Assembly (NCBI GenBank): GCA_040218145.1
Contig: JAVJQK010000050.1
Location: 62,001-126,000 of the forward strand
Direction: 5' to 3'
Length of the DNA: 64,000 bases
Source: Sandaracinaceae bacterium
GTDB lineage: Bacteria; Myxococcota_A; Polyangia; Polyangiales; Sandaracinaceae
Of this stretch, positions 34,391 to 43,867 are shown one piece after another; the stretch's first letter is position 1; each line of letters opens with the position of its first letter. The notes below the pieces were generated by a model. That model worked only from the letters and a program-made list of their open reading frames with translations, did not search any database and was not told the origin of the DNA. Both the position numbers and the translations under genes were made by a program.

Positions 34391-35578
34391 ATGCGTCTGA
34401 AGACCGACGACCAACTACCCGAGCGGCCGCCATCCGAGCGGCCGGGAGCGAAGCGGCTCCTGGTCGATCGCGGCGGCGCCACCATGGTGATGGGCGTCTT
34501 CATCGCGGTGCTCCTCGTCGGCATGATCTACTACGTGTGGGGCATCGGCGACGCCGTGCTCCACCGCGAGCGCATGCAGGACGCGTCCGACACCGCCGCG
34601 TTCAGCGCCGCCGTCATCCACGCGCGCGGCATGAACATGATCGCGCTCCTCAACATCGTGATGGGCGCGCTCGCGTTCGTGGCCGCGACGATGGCCACCA
34701 TCACCGCGATGATCCAGGCCGCGTTCGCGGCCGCGAGCTTCGTCTGCGCCTTCTGCGGCCCGTGGTGCGGACCCTGCTGCAGCGCGTGCCCCTACGCGGT
34801 GCGCCACGGCATGGAGTACCGCCGAGCCGATCGCATCTCCGACCGCGTGGACCGCTTCGTCGAGGGAGCGATGCGGGGCCTGCGCGGATACGCGATAGGC
34901 ATCCGCAACGGCGTGCCCATCGCGGCGCAGGCCAAGGTGGTGGGGTACGGCCGGGAGGTCTACTCGCCCGTGACCAACCTCGGCGTGATGGCGCCCCCCC
35001 TGCGCCTGCAGCTGCCCGTCCAGGACGACGAGACGAACTGGCCCTGCCGCGAGAAGGTGCTGCCCAAGGTGCGGATCGCGGCGCCGATCGGCGTGTGGCT
35101 CTTCGGCAGCCCCTCTCCCTACATGCTCGGCGGCATCGCGGTCGGTGAGCTGCGCGCGCCGAGCATCACCGACGAGTGGTGCGAGGACGGCTACTTCCAG
35201 CGCATCACCGACGACGCCCAGGAGATGGGCAACGACGAGTACCAGGTCCAGGCCTACATGATCGGTGACCACGACTTCGAGTGGTCGCAGGACGCGGTGG
35301 CCGTGGCGACCTGGGGCGAGGGTGACGACGCGGGCGCGATGTACTCGCGGCTCACCGCGGCGGGTCAGATCGGCTTCGCGCAGGGCGAGTTCTTCTACGA
35401 CTACCCGGAGGAGGACTGGCGCGAGTGGCTCTGGCACCAGAAGTGGCGGGCGCGCCTGCGGCGCTGGCGCCTGAGCGCGACCGGCGTGGGCAGCCTCTCG
35501 GCGGCCTGCGGCGGCGGCGCGGCGTGCGGCGCGCTGGGTGAGCTGGGCAGCGCGGTCGACGCGGTGGTGATCCACTGA
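34391..35578 (+). CDS. TadG-like pilus assembly protein
   Basis: A 395-aa protein with one N-terminal TM preceded by the TadG/TadE-type segment (VDRGGATMVMGVFIAVLLVG), followed by the typical motif RMQDASDTAAFSAAVIHARG of the TadG-like N-terminal domain. A second hydrophobic stretch lies around residues 75-110. A Cys-rich patch (CAFCGPWCGPCCSACP) follows. The large C-terminal domain should be periplasmic. Such minor pseudopilin-like proteins prime or tune Flp pilus assembly. I chose ATG 34391 over the GTG at 34274 because the latter would overlap the candidate promoter. Confidence 0.75.
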   Translation: MRLKTDDQLPERPPSERPGAKRLLVDRGGATMVMGVFIAVLLVGMIYYVWGIGDAVLHRERMQDASDTAAFSAAVIHARGMNMIALLNIVMGALAFVAATMATITAMIQAAFAAASFVCAFCGPWCGPCCSACPYAVRHGMEYRRADRISDRVDRFVEGAMRGLRGYAIGIRNGVPIAAQAKVVGYGREVYSPVTNLGVMAPPLRLQLPVQDDETNWPCREKVLPKVRIAAPIGVWLFGSPSPYMLGGIAVGELRAPSITDEWCEDGYFQRITDDAQEMGNDEYQVQAYMIGDHDFEWSQDAVAVATWGEGDDAGAMYSRLTAAGQIGFAQGEFFYDYPEEDWREWLWHQKWRARLRRWRLSATGVGSLSAACGGGAACGALGELGSAVDAVVIH

Positions 35579-36096
35579 TGCGCAGCGCGCGACATTCCCC
35601 CGCGAAGAAGCGGGCGACGACGCCGACCAAGAAGCTGCGCCGCCCGGGCCTGCTCGGCTGGCTGCGCGACGTCGCCGGCAACGCCACCACGGAGACGGTC
35701 ATCATGATCCCGATCTTCGTCGTGATCTGGGGCGGCATCGCCTACACGCACCAGCGCTACCGCAAGGCCATCAACGAAGGGCAGCTCGCGCGGGCCCACG
35801 TCTGGCAGCACGCGTTCGCGGCGTGCGAGGGCGGCCCGCCCAGCGGCAACACGCGCATCGGCGAGAGCTCCGACGACAGCTCCGGCTTCATCAGCGGCGT
35901 CGTCGACCTCCTCCTCACCATCGCGCCCGGCTTCTCCATCGACGAGATCCGCGGCGAGCGGCAGGACACGGTGGATCGACCGGCCGTCCTGGGGGAGGGT
36001 TCCGTCAACATCGAGCACTCGCTGACGGTGATGTGCAACGAGCCAGACCGGGGGGATCCGTCCCTCTGGGACGCGGCTTGGGGGCTGTTCTTCTGA
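35578..36096 (+). CDS. TadE-like minor pseudopilin
   Basis: A 172-aa protein with a basic leader (RSARHSPAKKRATTPTKKLR), then a class III prepilin-like site: Gly before NATTE, with Glu at +5, followed by a TM (TVIMIPIFVVIWGGIAY). This is the TadE pattern; the prepilin peptidase at 49.8 kb would be expected to cleave after the Gly. It overlaps the upstream and downstream genes by one base each (TGATG). Confidence 0.75.
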   Translation: MRSARHSPAKKRATTPTKKLRRPGLLGWLRDVAGNATTETVIMIPIFVVIWGGIAYTHQRYRKAINEGQLARAHVWQHAFAACEGGPPSGNTRIGESSDDSSGFISGVVDLLLTIAPGFSIDEIRGERQDTVDRPAVLGEGSVNIEHSLTVMCNEPDRGDPSLWDAAWGLFF

Positions 36097-37100
36097 TGAA
36101 GCGCCGCACCCCGAATTCCGAGAGCAAGCAGCCCGAGAGCAAGGCGCCCGAGGGCAAGGAGCCCGGGAGCAAGGCGCCTCCGTCACGCCGCGGCCGCGCG
36201 CTGCAGGTCGGGCTCGGCGTGATCTTCGTCGTCGCGCTCGCCGTGGGCGGCGTCTATCACCAGGTCCGCGCGCAGATGTCCGAGACCTTCTTCGGCCTCG
36301 GCGACCAGATGATGTACTACGCCGAGGGCGAGGCGCAGGACGCGCCACGGACCTTGCTGTTGAACGGGCAGACCATCCGCTTCAGCTCGGGCCACGTGGA
36401 CCAGCCGCTCCGCGAAGTGCTCGACGTCTTCGAGCGGCGCTGCGGCGCGGTGAACGGTCAGCTCGCGGGGCAGCTCGAGGAGCTCGCCGCGGCCCACCCC
36501 GATCACGACCACGACCTGCCCGACGACAGCGACCCGACCATGCGCGAGGAGGCCGACGGCGAGGGCTACGTCGCCTGCCTCGATCTCGGCGCCGACCCCG
36601 TCTCGGTGGACGAGCTGGCGGCGCGCATCGGACGCTACGGTCAGACCGGCGACGTCGGTGAGATCGGCGACATGCGCTACGTGTTCGGCGAGGAGTACGA
36701 GTTCGAGGGCCGCACCCGGACGCACTTCGTCGCGATGTGGACGAACGGCAGCTTCAACGTCGCGAACATGTTCCCCGAGGAGGGCGACGCGCCCGGCCGC
36801 GACGTCGACGACCTCGCCCGGCCGCCGCGCGCCACGCGCACCCTGTCCGCCTGGGAGGCGGGCGAGCCGCAGTCCCTCGCCGTCTACTGGTCGCCCGGCT
36901 CGGAGGTCGAGCTCGAGAGCCACTACCGCCGGAGCTTTGCGGCCAACGGCTGGGAGGTCATCGAGCCCGAGACCCCGCTGTCCACCGCGAGCGACCCGGT
37001 GCTGACGGCCGAGAAGGGGCCGCGCATGGTGACCATCGTGCTCAGCCCGGACGTCGAGAACCGCGGCGCCACGGCGGCGGTCTTCCACAGCGATCGATGA
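36096..37100 (+). CDS. Membrane-anchored protein of the TadG/TadE operon, unknown
   Basis: A 334-aa protein with a basic, Lys/Pro-rich cytoplasmic leader (about 35 aa), one TM (QVGLGVIFVVALAVGGVYHQ) and a large periplasmic domain. The C-terminal part contains strands such as PQSLAVYWSPGSEVELESHY that loosely recall the transcriptional-regulator-like or pilus-associated periplasmic folds, but no family is clear. Cys residues (CGAVNG, YVACLD) may pair. It is translationally coupled to both neighbours, which ties it to pilus assembly. Confidence 0.6.
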   Translation: MKRRTPNSESKQPESKAPEGKEPGSKAPPSRRGRALQVGLGVIFVVALAVGGVYHQVRAQMSETFFGLGDQMMYYAEGEAQDAPRTLLLNGQTIRFSSGHVDQPLREVLDVFERRCGAVNGQLAGQLEELAAAHPDHDHDLPDDSDPTMREEADGEGYVACLDLGADPVSVDELAARIGRYGQTGDVGEIGDMRYVFGEEYEFEGRTRTHFVAMWTNGSFNVANMFPEEGDAPGRDVDDLARPPRATRTLSAWEAGEPQSLAVYWSPGSEVELESHYRRSFAANGWEVIEPETPLSTASDPVLTAEKGPRMVTIVLSPDVENRGATAAVFHSDR

Positions 37101-37747
37101 CCCGGCTCCTCCTCTCGCTCGCCCTGACGCTCGCGGTCGGTTGCGCGGACCGCCCCTCGAGGGAGGTCCAGCCGCTCCAGGTCGATCCCTCTCAGCGGGC
37201 GCGTCCGGCCGAGCCTCCTCCGCCCGAGATCGTGCAGCCTCACCTGAACCGCCGTGAGCTGACCGAAGCGGAGCGCCGGGAGCGCGAGCGCCTGCTCGGG
37301 CCAGAGGACGATCCGCGCGGCGGCGGCGGCGGAGGCGGGGGCTTCGGTGACCGCGCTCAGGACTGGCAGCCCCGCGTCGAGGAGCGGGCCCACCCCCGCG
37401 ACGTGGACGCGCTGACGCGCCGCCTCGGCCAGCAGATGGAGAGCGAGGTCGACCCCGAAGACGACGCGTGCGAGCAGTGGCACACGCTGATGCAGGCGAC
37501 CGAGGGCCAGATGGCGCACCCGGGTGAGCCGCCTGCCGCCGCGCCCGCCCGCGACGAGATGCGCGCCGCCTGCGCCGCGATGCCCGAGGCGATGCGCCGC
37601 TGCTTCGACCAGAGCTACTTCCGCGAGCACCAGGCCGAGTGCCTCGAGCAGATCGAGGGCCAGGCCCGGCGAGGCCAGCGCATCACCGACCGCGCCCGAG
37701 AGCGCGTCGAGTCGGGCGAAGCCGGCTTCACGCTCGACGACGGTTGA
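37097..37747 (+). CDS. Putative lipoprotein of the TadG/TadE operon
   Basis: A 216-aa lipoprotein with signal MTRLLLSLALTLAVGC and lipobox LAVGC. A Pro/Glu and Gly-run linker (GGGGGGGG near residue 75) precedes a helical domain with three or four cysteines (DDACEQW, AACAAMP, RRCFDQS, AECLEQI), which could form two disulfides. ATG 37097 overlaps the previous stop. It may be an outer-membrane partner of the pilus; the function is unknown. Confidence 0.6.
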   Translation: MTRLLLSLALTLAVGCADRPSREVQPLQVDPSQRARPAEPPPPEIVQPHLNRRELTEAERRERERLLGPEDDPRGGGGGGGGFGDRAQDWQPRVEERAHPRDVDALTRRLGQQMESEVDPEDDACEQWHTLMQATEGQMAHPGEPPAAAPARDEMRAACAAMPEAMRRCFDQSYFREHQAECLEQIEGQARRGQRITDRARERVESGEAGFTLDDG

Positions 37748-37786
37748 GCTTGGCCAGACGCGACCGCGCTGCCAGACTCGGCGCCC

Positions 37787-39943
37787 ATGGAGCGCATCAC
37801 CGACGTCGAGGCGCTGAAGGCCAGGCTCGCGCAGACGGGAGCGCTCCAGGGCGTGCGTGTGGAGGGGGTCGACCTGCGCGGCTTCGAGCCGGAGCTCTTC
37901 CACCTCAGCGACGTGGAGCTCGTGGACGTCGTCTTGATGAGCGCCAAGCTCCCCCGGTCGCGGTGGGAGCGGGTGCGCCTCGAGCGCGTGGACTTGCGGG
38001 AGGCCGACCTGTCGCACGCGGGCTTCGTCGAGCTCCACGCGGAGGACTGCCAGATGGACGGCGTCGTGTTCGAGGGCGCGTCCTTCCACGACGCCGAGCT
38101 CGAGCGCTGCGGCATCTCGAACGCGCGCTTCGACGGCACGACGATGGAGCAGGTGAAGCTCCGTGCTTGTGAGGCGATGGGCGCGCAGTTCGTCGGAGCC
38201 CGGGTCGTCGGGCTGCTCTCGAGCGGGACGTCGCTGGCGCGAACGGCGTGGCGCGACGCGTCGCTCTCGCTGGTCGCGGGGCTGCTCGAGGAGGAGCCGC
38301 TCGATGCGCGCGAGGCGGACTTCAGCGGCGCGAGCCTCCCCGAGATCCTCTTCGAGCGCGCACACTTGAGCGGCGCGCGCTTCGACGGGGCCGATCTCCG
38401 CGACGCGCAGCTCTCGCTGGCGAACCTCGAGGGGGCGAGCCTCCGGGGCGCGACGCTGGCGGGCGCGGTCTGTCTCCAGACGGTCTTCGCCCGCTGCGAC
38501 CTGAGCAAGGCGGACCTGGCGCATGCGACGCTCGCGGGGGCGTCGTTCGAGAACGCGAACCTCGAAGGCGCTGACCTCGACGGGGTCGTGCTGCACCAGT
38601 CGCGCTTTCACGGAGCGCGGCTGTCGGGCGTGGAGCTGAGTGACCTGAGCGCGGAGAGCGCCGAGGGTGTGGCCGGCTCGTTGTCGGGAGCGTCCCTGCC
38701 CGGAGCGCGGCTGCCGGGCTTGAACGCGGCGGGGCTGGATCTGAGCGACGCGTACCTCGTCGAGGCGGATCTCTCGGGGGCGGATCTGCAGCGCGCCGAT
38801 CTGAGCCGCGCGAACCTCTCCCGCGCCAACCTCCAGGGCGCCAAGCTCGACGGTGCGCGCCTCCAGGACACGGTGCTCGAGGAGGCGGACCTGCGAGACG
38901 CGTCTCTGAAGGGGACGCAGCTCATCCGGACCGACCTCGAGGGCGCCAACCTGCGTGGTCTGGATCTGACGGAGGCGATCTTCGAGGACGCCTTCCTCGG
39001 CGGCGCGTCTCTCCAGGTGGCGCGCCTCGACGGGCTGGATCTGACGAGCTGCAAGTGGGTGCTGGCGCAGCTTCGCCAGTGCAGCGCGGTCGGCGCCACG
39101 TGGAGCGGCGCCGATCTCTCCGAGGTGGACCTGAGCGGCGCGAACCTGAGCCGCGCGCGGCTCGACGGAACCGACTTCAGCGGCGCCAACCTGGAGCTCG
39201 CCGTGCTGGAGGAGGCGCACGCCCCCGAGGCCGTCTTCGCGGGGGCGACGCTCGCGCAGGCGAACCTCAGCCGCGCCACCCTCACCGACGCTGACTTCGG
39301 CGGCGCCGACGCCAGTCAGCTCCGCCTGGACGGGGCAGACTTGACGGGCTGCGACTTCGACGGGGTCGATCTGAGCGGCGCGTCGTTCGAGGCCGCGCGC
39401 TTCGAGCGGACCTCCCTGGATGGCGCGAAGCTCCCGGGCGCGCGTTTCGCAGATCACGTGCTGGTCGACGCCGACTTCACCAACGCCGATCTGTCGCAGG
39501 CCGTATTCGACCGCGCCGACGCGACGCGCGTGTGTCTCGAAGGCGCGAACCTGCGAGGCGCCTCGTTTCGAACGGCGAAGCTCCGGGACGCCGACCTCTC
39601 CCGCGCGAACCTCGACGGCGCCGACCTCCGAGGCGCCGACCTGCATGGGGCCCAGCTCGAGGAGGCGTCGTGCCTCGACACGCGGTTCGACCTGGCGCGC
39701 CTCGACCGGGCGCAGCTGCCCCACGCGGACTGTCGACGCGCGCGCTTCGCGCAGGCCAGCTGTCGGTACGCGGACTTCTCCCACTGTCGGCTCGAGCTGG
39801 CGGACTTCACCGACGCGGTCATCGACGGCGCGCGCGTCCACGAGGCGAAGGTCGACGGCGCCATCTGGCGCAACACGCAGGCCAGGGACGTACAGCAGAC
39901 GGACGGAGAGCTGGCGGCGGCCGAACGCTTCCGGCCGGGCTGA
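37787..39943 (+). CDS. Large pentapeptide-repeat protein
   Basis: A 718-aa protein built almost wholly of A(D/N)LxX pentapeptide repeats (for example ADLSGADLQRADLSRANLSR, EGANLRGLDLTEAIF). Such repeats fold as a right-handed quadrilateral beta-helix, which in some proteins mimics DNA. No signal peptide and no extra domain that I can see. It is transcribed away from the T6SS spike genes at 40.5-48.8 kb but carries the same repeat type as two proteins there, so it may be a related cargo or structural piece. ATG 37787. Confidence 0.85.
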   Translation: MERITDVEALKARLAQTGALQGVRVEGVDLRGFEPELFHLSDVELVDVVLMSAKLPRSRWERVRLERVDLREADLSHAGFVELHAEDCQMDGVVFEGASFHDAELERCGISNARFDGTTMEQVKLRACEAMGAQFVGARVVGLLSSGTSLARTAWRDASLSLVAGLLEEEPLDAREADFSGASLPEILFERAHLSGARFDGADLRDAQLSLANLEGASLRGATLAGAVCLQTVFARCDLSKADLAHATLAGASFENANLEGADLDGVVLHQSRFHGARLSGVELSDLSAESAEGVAGSLSGASLPGARLPGLNAAGLDLSDAYLVEADLSGADLQRADLSRANLSRANLQGAKLDGARLQDTVLEEADLRDASLKGTQLIRTDLEGANLRGLDLTEAIFEDAFLGGASLQVARLDGLDLTSCKWVLAQLRQCSAVGATWSGADLSEVDLSGANLSRARLDGTDFSGANLELAVLEEAHAPEAVFAGATLAQANLSRATLTDADFGGADASQLRLDGADLTGCDFDGVDLSGASFEAARFERTSLDGAKLPGARFADHVLVDADFTNADLSQAVFDRADATRVCLEGANLRGASFRTAKLRDADLSRANLDGADLRGADLHGAQLEEASCLDTRFDLARLDRAQLPHADCRRARFAQASCRYADFSHCRLELADFTDAVIDGARVHEAKVDGAIWRNTQARDVQQTDGELAAAERFRPG

Positions 39944-39990
39944 GCGCCCGCTCTCCTGACAGATCCGAGCGAGGAAGCTATCGTCCGCGA

Positions 39991-40455
39991 GTGGGCTACC
40001 GAGACGAGCGCGATCTCGAGGCGCGGGTCGAGAGGCTCGAGGCGATGCTGGCGCAGACCCAGGACCGCCTGGGAGACGCCGAGGCGGACCGCGGCGCGAT
40101 GGAGGACGAGCTGCGGTCGCTCCGAGGGCAGCTCGCCGAGCGCGCCGCGTCCTCCCAGAGGCCCGCCGCGCGGGCCACGGAGCGGAGCGACAACCCGGCG
40201 CGCGACATGGCCCGCGATTGGGCCGCGCGGCGTGAAGCCGAAGCGAAGCCCGAGCCCGAGCCGATCCCAGAGCGGCCGTTCTGGGTCGTCGGCTTTTGGT
40301 GGGTCTTCGAGCTGATCGGCGCGATGGCCGGCGGAAGCTCCAGCTTCGATCGACGCAAGATCCCCGGAACCGGGGTGACCCTCGCGGTCATGGGCGGAAT
40401 CCTGGTCGTTTTGGGGCTCATCGCAGCCGCGATCTGGATCTCCTCGCGAAGCTGA
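39991..40455 (+). CDS. Small membrane protein with N-terminal coiled coil
   Basis: A 154-aa protein from GTG 39991. Residues about 5-50 form a strong coiled coil (RDLEARVERLEAMLAQTQDR). A Pro/Glu linker is followed by two hydrophobic segments (FWVVGFWWVFELIGAMAGG and TLAVMGGILVVLGLIAAAIW). Function unknown. It ends 7 bases from the convergent spike-tail gene and lies 47 bases after the pentapeptide gene. Confidence 0.6.
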   Translation: MGYRDERDLEARVERLEAMLAQTQDRLGDAEADRGAMEDELRSLRGQLAERAASSQRPAARATERSDNPARDMARDWAARREAEAKPEPEPIPERPFWVVGFWWVFELIGAMAGGSSSFDRRKIPGTGVTLAVMGGILVVLGLIAAAIWISSRS

Positions 40456-40461
40456 GCGCCC

Positions 40462-41952
40462 CTACTTCTTCACCACGAGGGTGTTTCCGCCCACCTTCCA
40501 GCCGGACTTGTCGCCCTTCATCTCGGCGCCGCCCTTGATCTTCAGCTGGATCTTCGAGTCCGTCACCTTGACTTGCGTCCAGCTGCTCTTCGCGTGCTTC
40601 AGCTTCGCGTGGTAGTCCTTTTGCTTGGCGCGCCACGCGTTGAGGAACTCGTTGAAGTTCGCCCAGTTCCGGCTCTGGTAAAAGTCGTCTTCCGTGATGT
40701 CGGGTTTCGGCGCGGGGTCTCCGACGCTGAGCACGATGCGGTTCTTGTCGGCCGAGACCTGACTCTTGCCGCAGATCATCGCGAACTTCGTCCCCGCCGA
40801 CAGAGAGAGCGCCTTGGAGGCAGCCACGTTGACGTCCTTGGCACCCACGCTGGCCGTGTCGTTGGCGACGACATCGACGGTCTTGCCCCCGCCGATCGAG
40901 GCGCCCTTTGCGCCGATGACGGCGCAGTCACCCTCGGAGCTGACCGACGTCTTCTCCTTCGACTCGACCGCCACGGTCTTCGTGGGCATCTGCGGCTTGG
41001 CCGGCGCGACGATGCCGAAGCTGATGGTCGGCGCCATGACCTTGACCTCGCCGAAACGGCTGGCGACCTCCGTGTCCTTGCCGGCGATGACCTTGATGCC
41101 CTTTCCGCCCATGAGCGTGGTGCTCATGCCCGCACCGACGAACGTGGAGAGGCCCGACCCGATGCTGGTCGAGAGCACGGCCTGGATGTCCGCGGTGAAT
41201 CCCGACGACAGGAGGATGGTCTGGTGCGCGTGCGCCGCGATCATCTTGGGCGACGTGATGAGGACCCCATCCGTGCCGTGGATGCCGACTCCGGGGCCCG
41301 GCTTCTTGGCCAGGAGCGAGCTGACCACCTTCATCAGGCCGAAGCCCACCGTGACCCAACCGAAGCCTTTGAACTCACCGGCGAGCATCTTCTCGATGCC
41401 CATGATCACGCCCTGGACGGTGGTGAAGGTCTGGACCGTGGACTGCTGGACCTCGTTGACCTCGGCGAGCTCCTCGAGATCCCAGGGGTCGGGGTCCTCG
41501 TTGCTCGGATAGAACTTGTTCCCCGAGAACTTGTTGACCAGGGACTCGTGCCACGCGGGGGCCGTGGAGTCGCCGCCGACGATGAGGGTCCCCGTGCGTC
41601 CGTGGATGTAGGTCTGGCTGTCCGAGCCGAGGTAGGCGTTCTCCTTCGAGCGGATGTCGAGGGTGCTCGCCGACGAATGGATGGTGACCTCCTTCGTCGC
41701 CTTCACCGCCGCGACGCCGTCCTCCGCGAGGATGTAGACGTGCCCGTCCTTCGTGTGCACGCCGAAGCCGTCGTAGTTGATCGGGCCGCCGTCGAAGTTG
41801 CGGACTCCGTCCGGCTCGGACTTCGCGCCCATGGTCAGCGTCGTGGAGACGTTGGGCACGTGGATGCGAAGACGCTGCTTGTCCCCCGCCGCGCACTGGT
41901 CGGGGGCGACAGGCATGTCCTGGACGTTGGTGAGATCGTCGATGTCGCTCAT
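40462..41952 (-). CDS. VgrG spike-tail-like protein (separate beta-helix)
   Basis: A 496-aa protein with repeats of short strands and glycine turns (DGHVYILAEDGVAAVKATKE, then TLDIRSKENAYLGSDSQTYI). They are like the C-terminal gp5 beta-helix of VgrG, which normally sits in the same chain. It begins 17 bases after the end of vgrG on the same strand, so the two parts of the spike may be made as separate proteins. The C-terminal 70 residues (DDFYQSRNWANFNEFLNAWR, then basic strands) form a different domain, which could be a small effector or adaptor. ATG 41952. Confidence 0.7.
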   Translation of the reverse strand: MSDIDDLTNVQDMPVAPDQCAAGDKQRLRIHVPNVSTTLTMGAKSEPDGVRNFDGGPINYDGFGVHTKDGHVYILAEDGVAAVKATKEVTIHSSASTLDIRSKENAYLGSDSQTYIHGRTGTLIVGGDSTAPAWHESLVNKFSGNKFYPSNEDPDPWDLEELAEVNEVQQSTVQTFTTVQGVIMGIEKMLAGEFKGFGWVTVGFGLMKVVSSLLAKKPGPGVGIHGTDGVLITSPKMIAAHAHQTILLSSGFTADIQAVLSTSIGSGLSTFVGAGMSTTLMGGKGIKVIAGKDTEVASRFGEVKVMAPTISFGIVAPAKPQMPTKTVAVESKEKTSVSSEGDCAVIGAKGASIGGGKTVDVVANDTASVGAKDVNVAASKALSLSAGTKFAMICGKSQVSADKNRIVLSVGDPAPKPDITEDDFYQSRNWANFNEFLNAWRAKQKDYHAKLKHAKSSWTQVKVTDSKIQLKIKGGAEMKGDKSGWKVGGNTLVVKK

Positions 41953-41969
41953 GAATCAGTCCAATCGTC

Positions 41970-43439
41970 TCAGGCGTCGTCTTCGAAGTCGATCAGGATG
42001 CCGGAGCGCGAGCGGATCGCGCTCCGGGTGGCGTTCGCGTCGACCAGCGGGCTCGCCATCGCCGGGTTCGGCACGGAGCCGACGATGATCGGGCGGTCGG
42101 GGTCGCCATAGACGTGCGCGATGGCGACCTCGGACCCGACGTGCAAGGTGAAGTGCATGCCGTAGCTCGGGCCGCTGTAGGGCTCGGCTTTGCGAACCCA
42201 GCGGGTCGCGCGCCCCCCGTGCGCCCCGTAGAGGTCGTACGGGAAGACGACGCGGTATCGGCCGTTGTCATCGATCGGCGCCGCGCTGTTGATCGACTCC
42301 GCGTCGACTTTCGCGTGGATGATGCCGTCGATGCGTGGCCACTGCGTGAGCCGAGGCGCGCGGTAGGGGACCTCGTACCCGATGGCTTCCAGCTCGTTCC
42401 GGTACACGCCGGCGCCCGCTCCCTCACCGTGCTGAGCCGCTTGATGCACGACCCGAGTGAGCACGTACTCCGTGTCCAGCTCGCCCACGGGCGCGCCGGT
42501 GACGGTGATCCGATACCCCGGCGCGAAGTCGGGGTTCACGCTCCACGCCTGAAATGTCTGCTTCGTCGCGTTGAAGCCCTCGGCGCGGATGCGCGCCTGT
42601 GTCGCCCCCTCACCGTCGTCCTTGAAGTGGTCGCCGGTGTAGCTCTGGAGCCCGAAGCCGTGCTCGGCGTCGACGTCGGCGTCGCCGCGTACCCCGCGCG
42701 AGGGGGTGCGCCAGTTGTAGTCCCGCACGTGGACGGACGCGGGGACGCGTCGATCGCGGCGACGCATCCGATGGATCCCGCCGGCCACTCCCGCCTGCTC
42801 GTGCATGGCGTAGGTGACCGTCGGATAGTCGGGAGCGGGGACGAGCTGCGCGTTGGCGTCGGTGATGACCAGCTTCTCGCAGTCCTCGCTCTGCTCGAAG
42901 CAATAGAAGATCCCGAGCCGCTCCATCCAACGGCTCAGGAAGGCGAAGTCGCTCTCCTCGTACTGGACCACGTACTCCTTTGCTGCGTAGGTCTCGACGA
43001 GGCGCAGCTCGAAGTCCGTGCCATCCGCCAGCCCCATCTCCGTCAGCACCGTGGAGATGATGTCGGGGATGGACATCTCGTTGAAGCAGCGCGATCGGCG
43101 CGTGAGCGTGGAGAGCCAGAAGCGTGGCACGAGATAGGCCTCGTACAGGCACCGGCTCCCCTGGAGCTCCATCTCGACGAGCTCGATCTGCCTGATCACC
43201 CCCGAGACGCGATGCAGACCGCCGGGGCCGAAGCCGATCTGGCTCGTCGCGGCGAGCAGCTCGTCGACGGACTCGGGCGCGAGCCCGCCCTCGATGACGC
43301 TCTCGAGCGTGAGCTTGAACTCGTAGGGGGTCGAGAGCGCCTCGAATCCGCGCATCTCGGTCAGGTGGAGGTCCGCGGACTCGATGCCGGCGGCCGTCGT
43401 CTCGAAGGTGAGCGTGTTGTCGAGCTGTGTGGTGGACAT
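41970..43439 (-). CDS. vgrG: Type VI secretion spike protein VgrG
   Basis: A 489-aa VgrG with the phage gp27-like base (residues about 10-350; YEFKLTLESV, then VVQYEESDFAFLSRWMERLG) and the gp5-OB-fold (DGIIHAKVDAESIN, YRVVFPYDL, PSYGMHFTLHVGSEVAIAHV). It ends at about the conserved motif where the long beta-helix would begin (SAIRSRSGILIDFEDDA), so the helical needle is absent from this chain. It forms the T6SS puncturing tip. I prefer ATG 43439; TTG 43448 would overlap the upstream stop. Confidence 0.9.
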   Translation of the reverse strand: MSTTQLDNTLTFETTAAGIESADLHLTEMRGFEALSTPYEFKLTLESVIEGGLAPESVDELLAATSQIGFGPGGLHRVSGVIRQIELVEMELQGSRCLYEAYLVPRFWLSTLTRRSRCFNEMSIPDIISTVLTEMGLADGTDFELRLVETYAAKEYVVQYEESDFAFLSRWMERLGIFYCFEQSEDCEKLVITDANAQLVPAPDYPTVTYAMHEQAGVAGGIHRMRRRDRRVPASVHVRDYNWRTPSRGVRGDADVDAEHGFGLQSYTGDHFKDDGEGATQARIRAEGFNATKQTFQAWSVNPDFAPGYRITVTGAPVGELDTEYVLTRVVHQAAQHGEGAGAGVYRNELEAIGYEVPYRAPRLTQWPRIDGIIHAKVDAESINSAAPIDDNGRYRVVFPYDLYGAHGGRATRWVRKAEPYSGPSYGMHFTLHVGSEVAIAHVYGDPDRPIIVGSVPNPAMASPLVDANATRSAIRSRSGILIDFEDDA

Positions 43440-43444
43440 CGTCT

Positions 43445-43858
43445 TCAACCCATGCAGATGACTTTGGTCTGGCTCGGCGCGAGCTGTTGGCCGGGCGGCG
43501 CGTTCGAGTTGCTGCCGTTGTGGCCGGTCATCTTCATGACGGTCACGATCTGTGCGCCCTCCACCTTGACCTTCGCGTAGGCCATGGAGCGCTTCACCTT
43601 GTCCATGTTCGTGCTCGAGACCATGCCCTTGAGCGTCCCGGCCTCGTCACCCTGACTGCGGCTGATCTCGGTCTTCTTGGTGCAGACCTTCTTGTTGAGG
43701 ATCTTCACCTTCTTGGCGCAGGTGCTGCCCTTGGCCTGGGTGCACTGGCCGATGTTCGGGAACGGCGTCGGCACGAACGGCGCTGGGGGCGCCGGGACCT
43801 TGCACACGTCCGGGAAGCCCATGCACATCCCACCCCCGTTTGTCGTCGCCGGAAACAT
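43445..43858 (-). CDS. PAAR-like DUF4150 protein
   Basis: A 137-aa Cys-containing protein that resembles the DUF4150 group of PAAR-like tip proteins (CMGFPDVCKVPAPPAPFVPT, FPNIGQC near the N-terminus). PAAR proteins sharpen the VgrG tip and carry effectors. It has a strong AGGAGGG site 4-5 bases before ATG 43858. It sits directly upstream of vgrG. Confidence 0.82.
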   Translation of the reverse strand: MFPATTNGGGMCMGFPDVCKVPAPPAPFVPTPFPNIGQCTQAKGSTCAKKVKILNKKVCTKKTEISRSQGDEAGTLKGMVSSTNMDKVKRSMAYAKVKVEGAQIVTVMKMTGHNGSNSNAPPGQQLAPSQTKVICMG

Positions 43859-43867
43859 CGCGCCCTC

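Noticed and set aside
36923-39841. A 972-codon minus-strand frame opposite the pentapeptide gene
   Set aside because: The repeat nature of the pentapeptide gene keeps other frames open; the antisense product has no domain.
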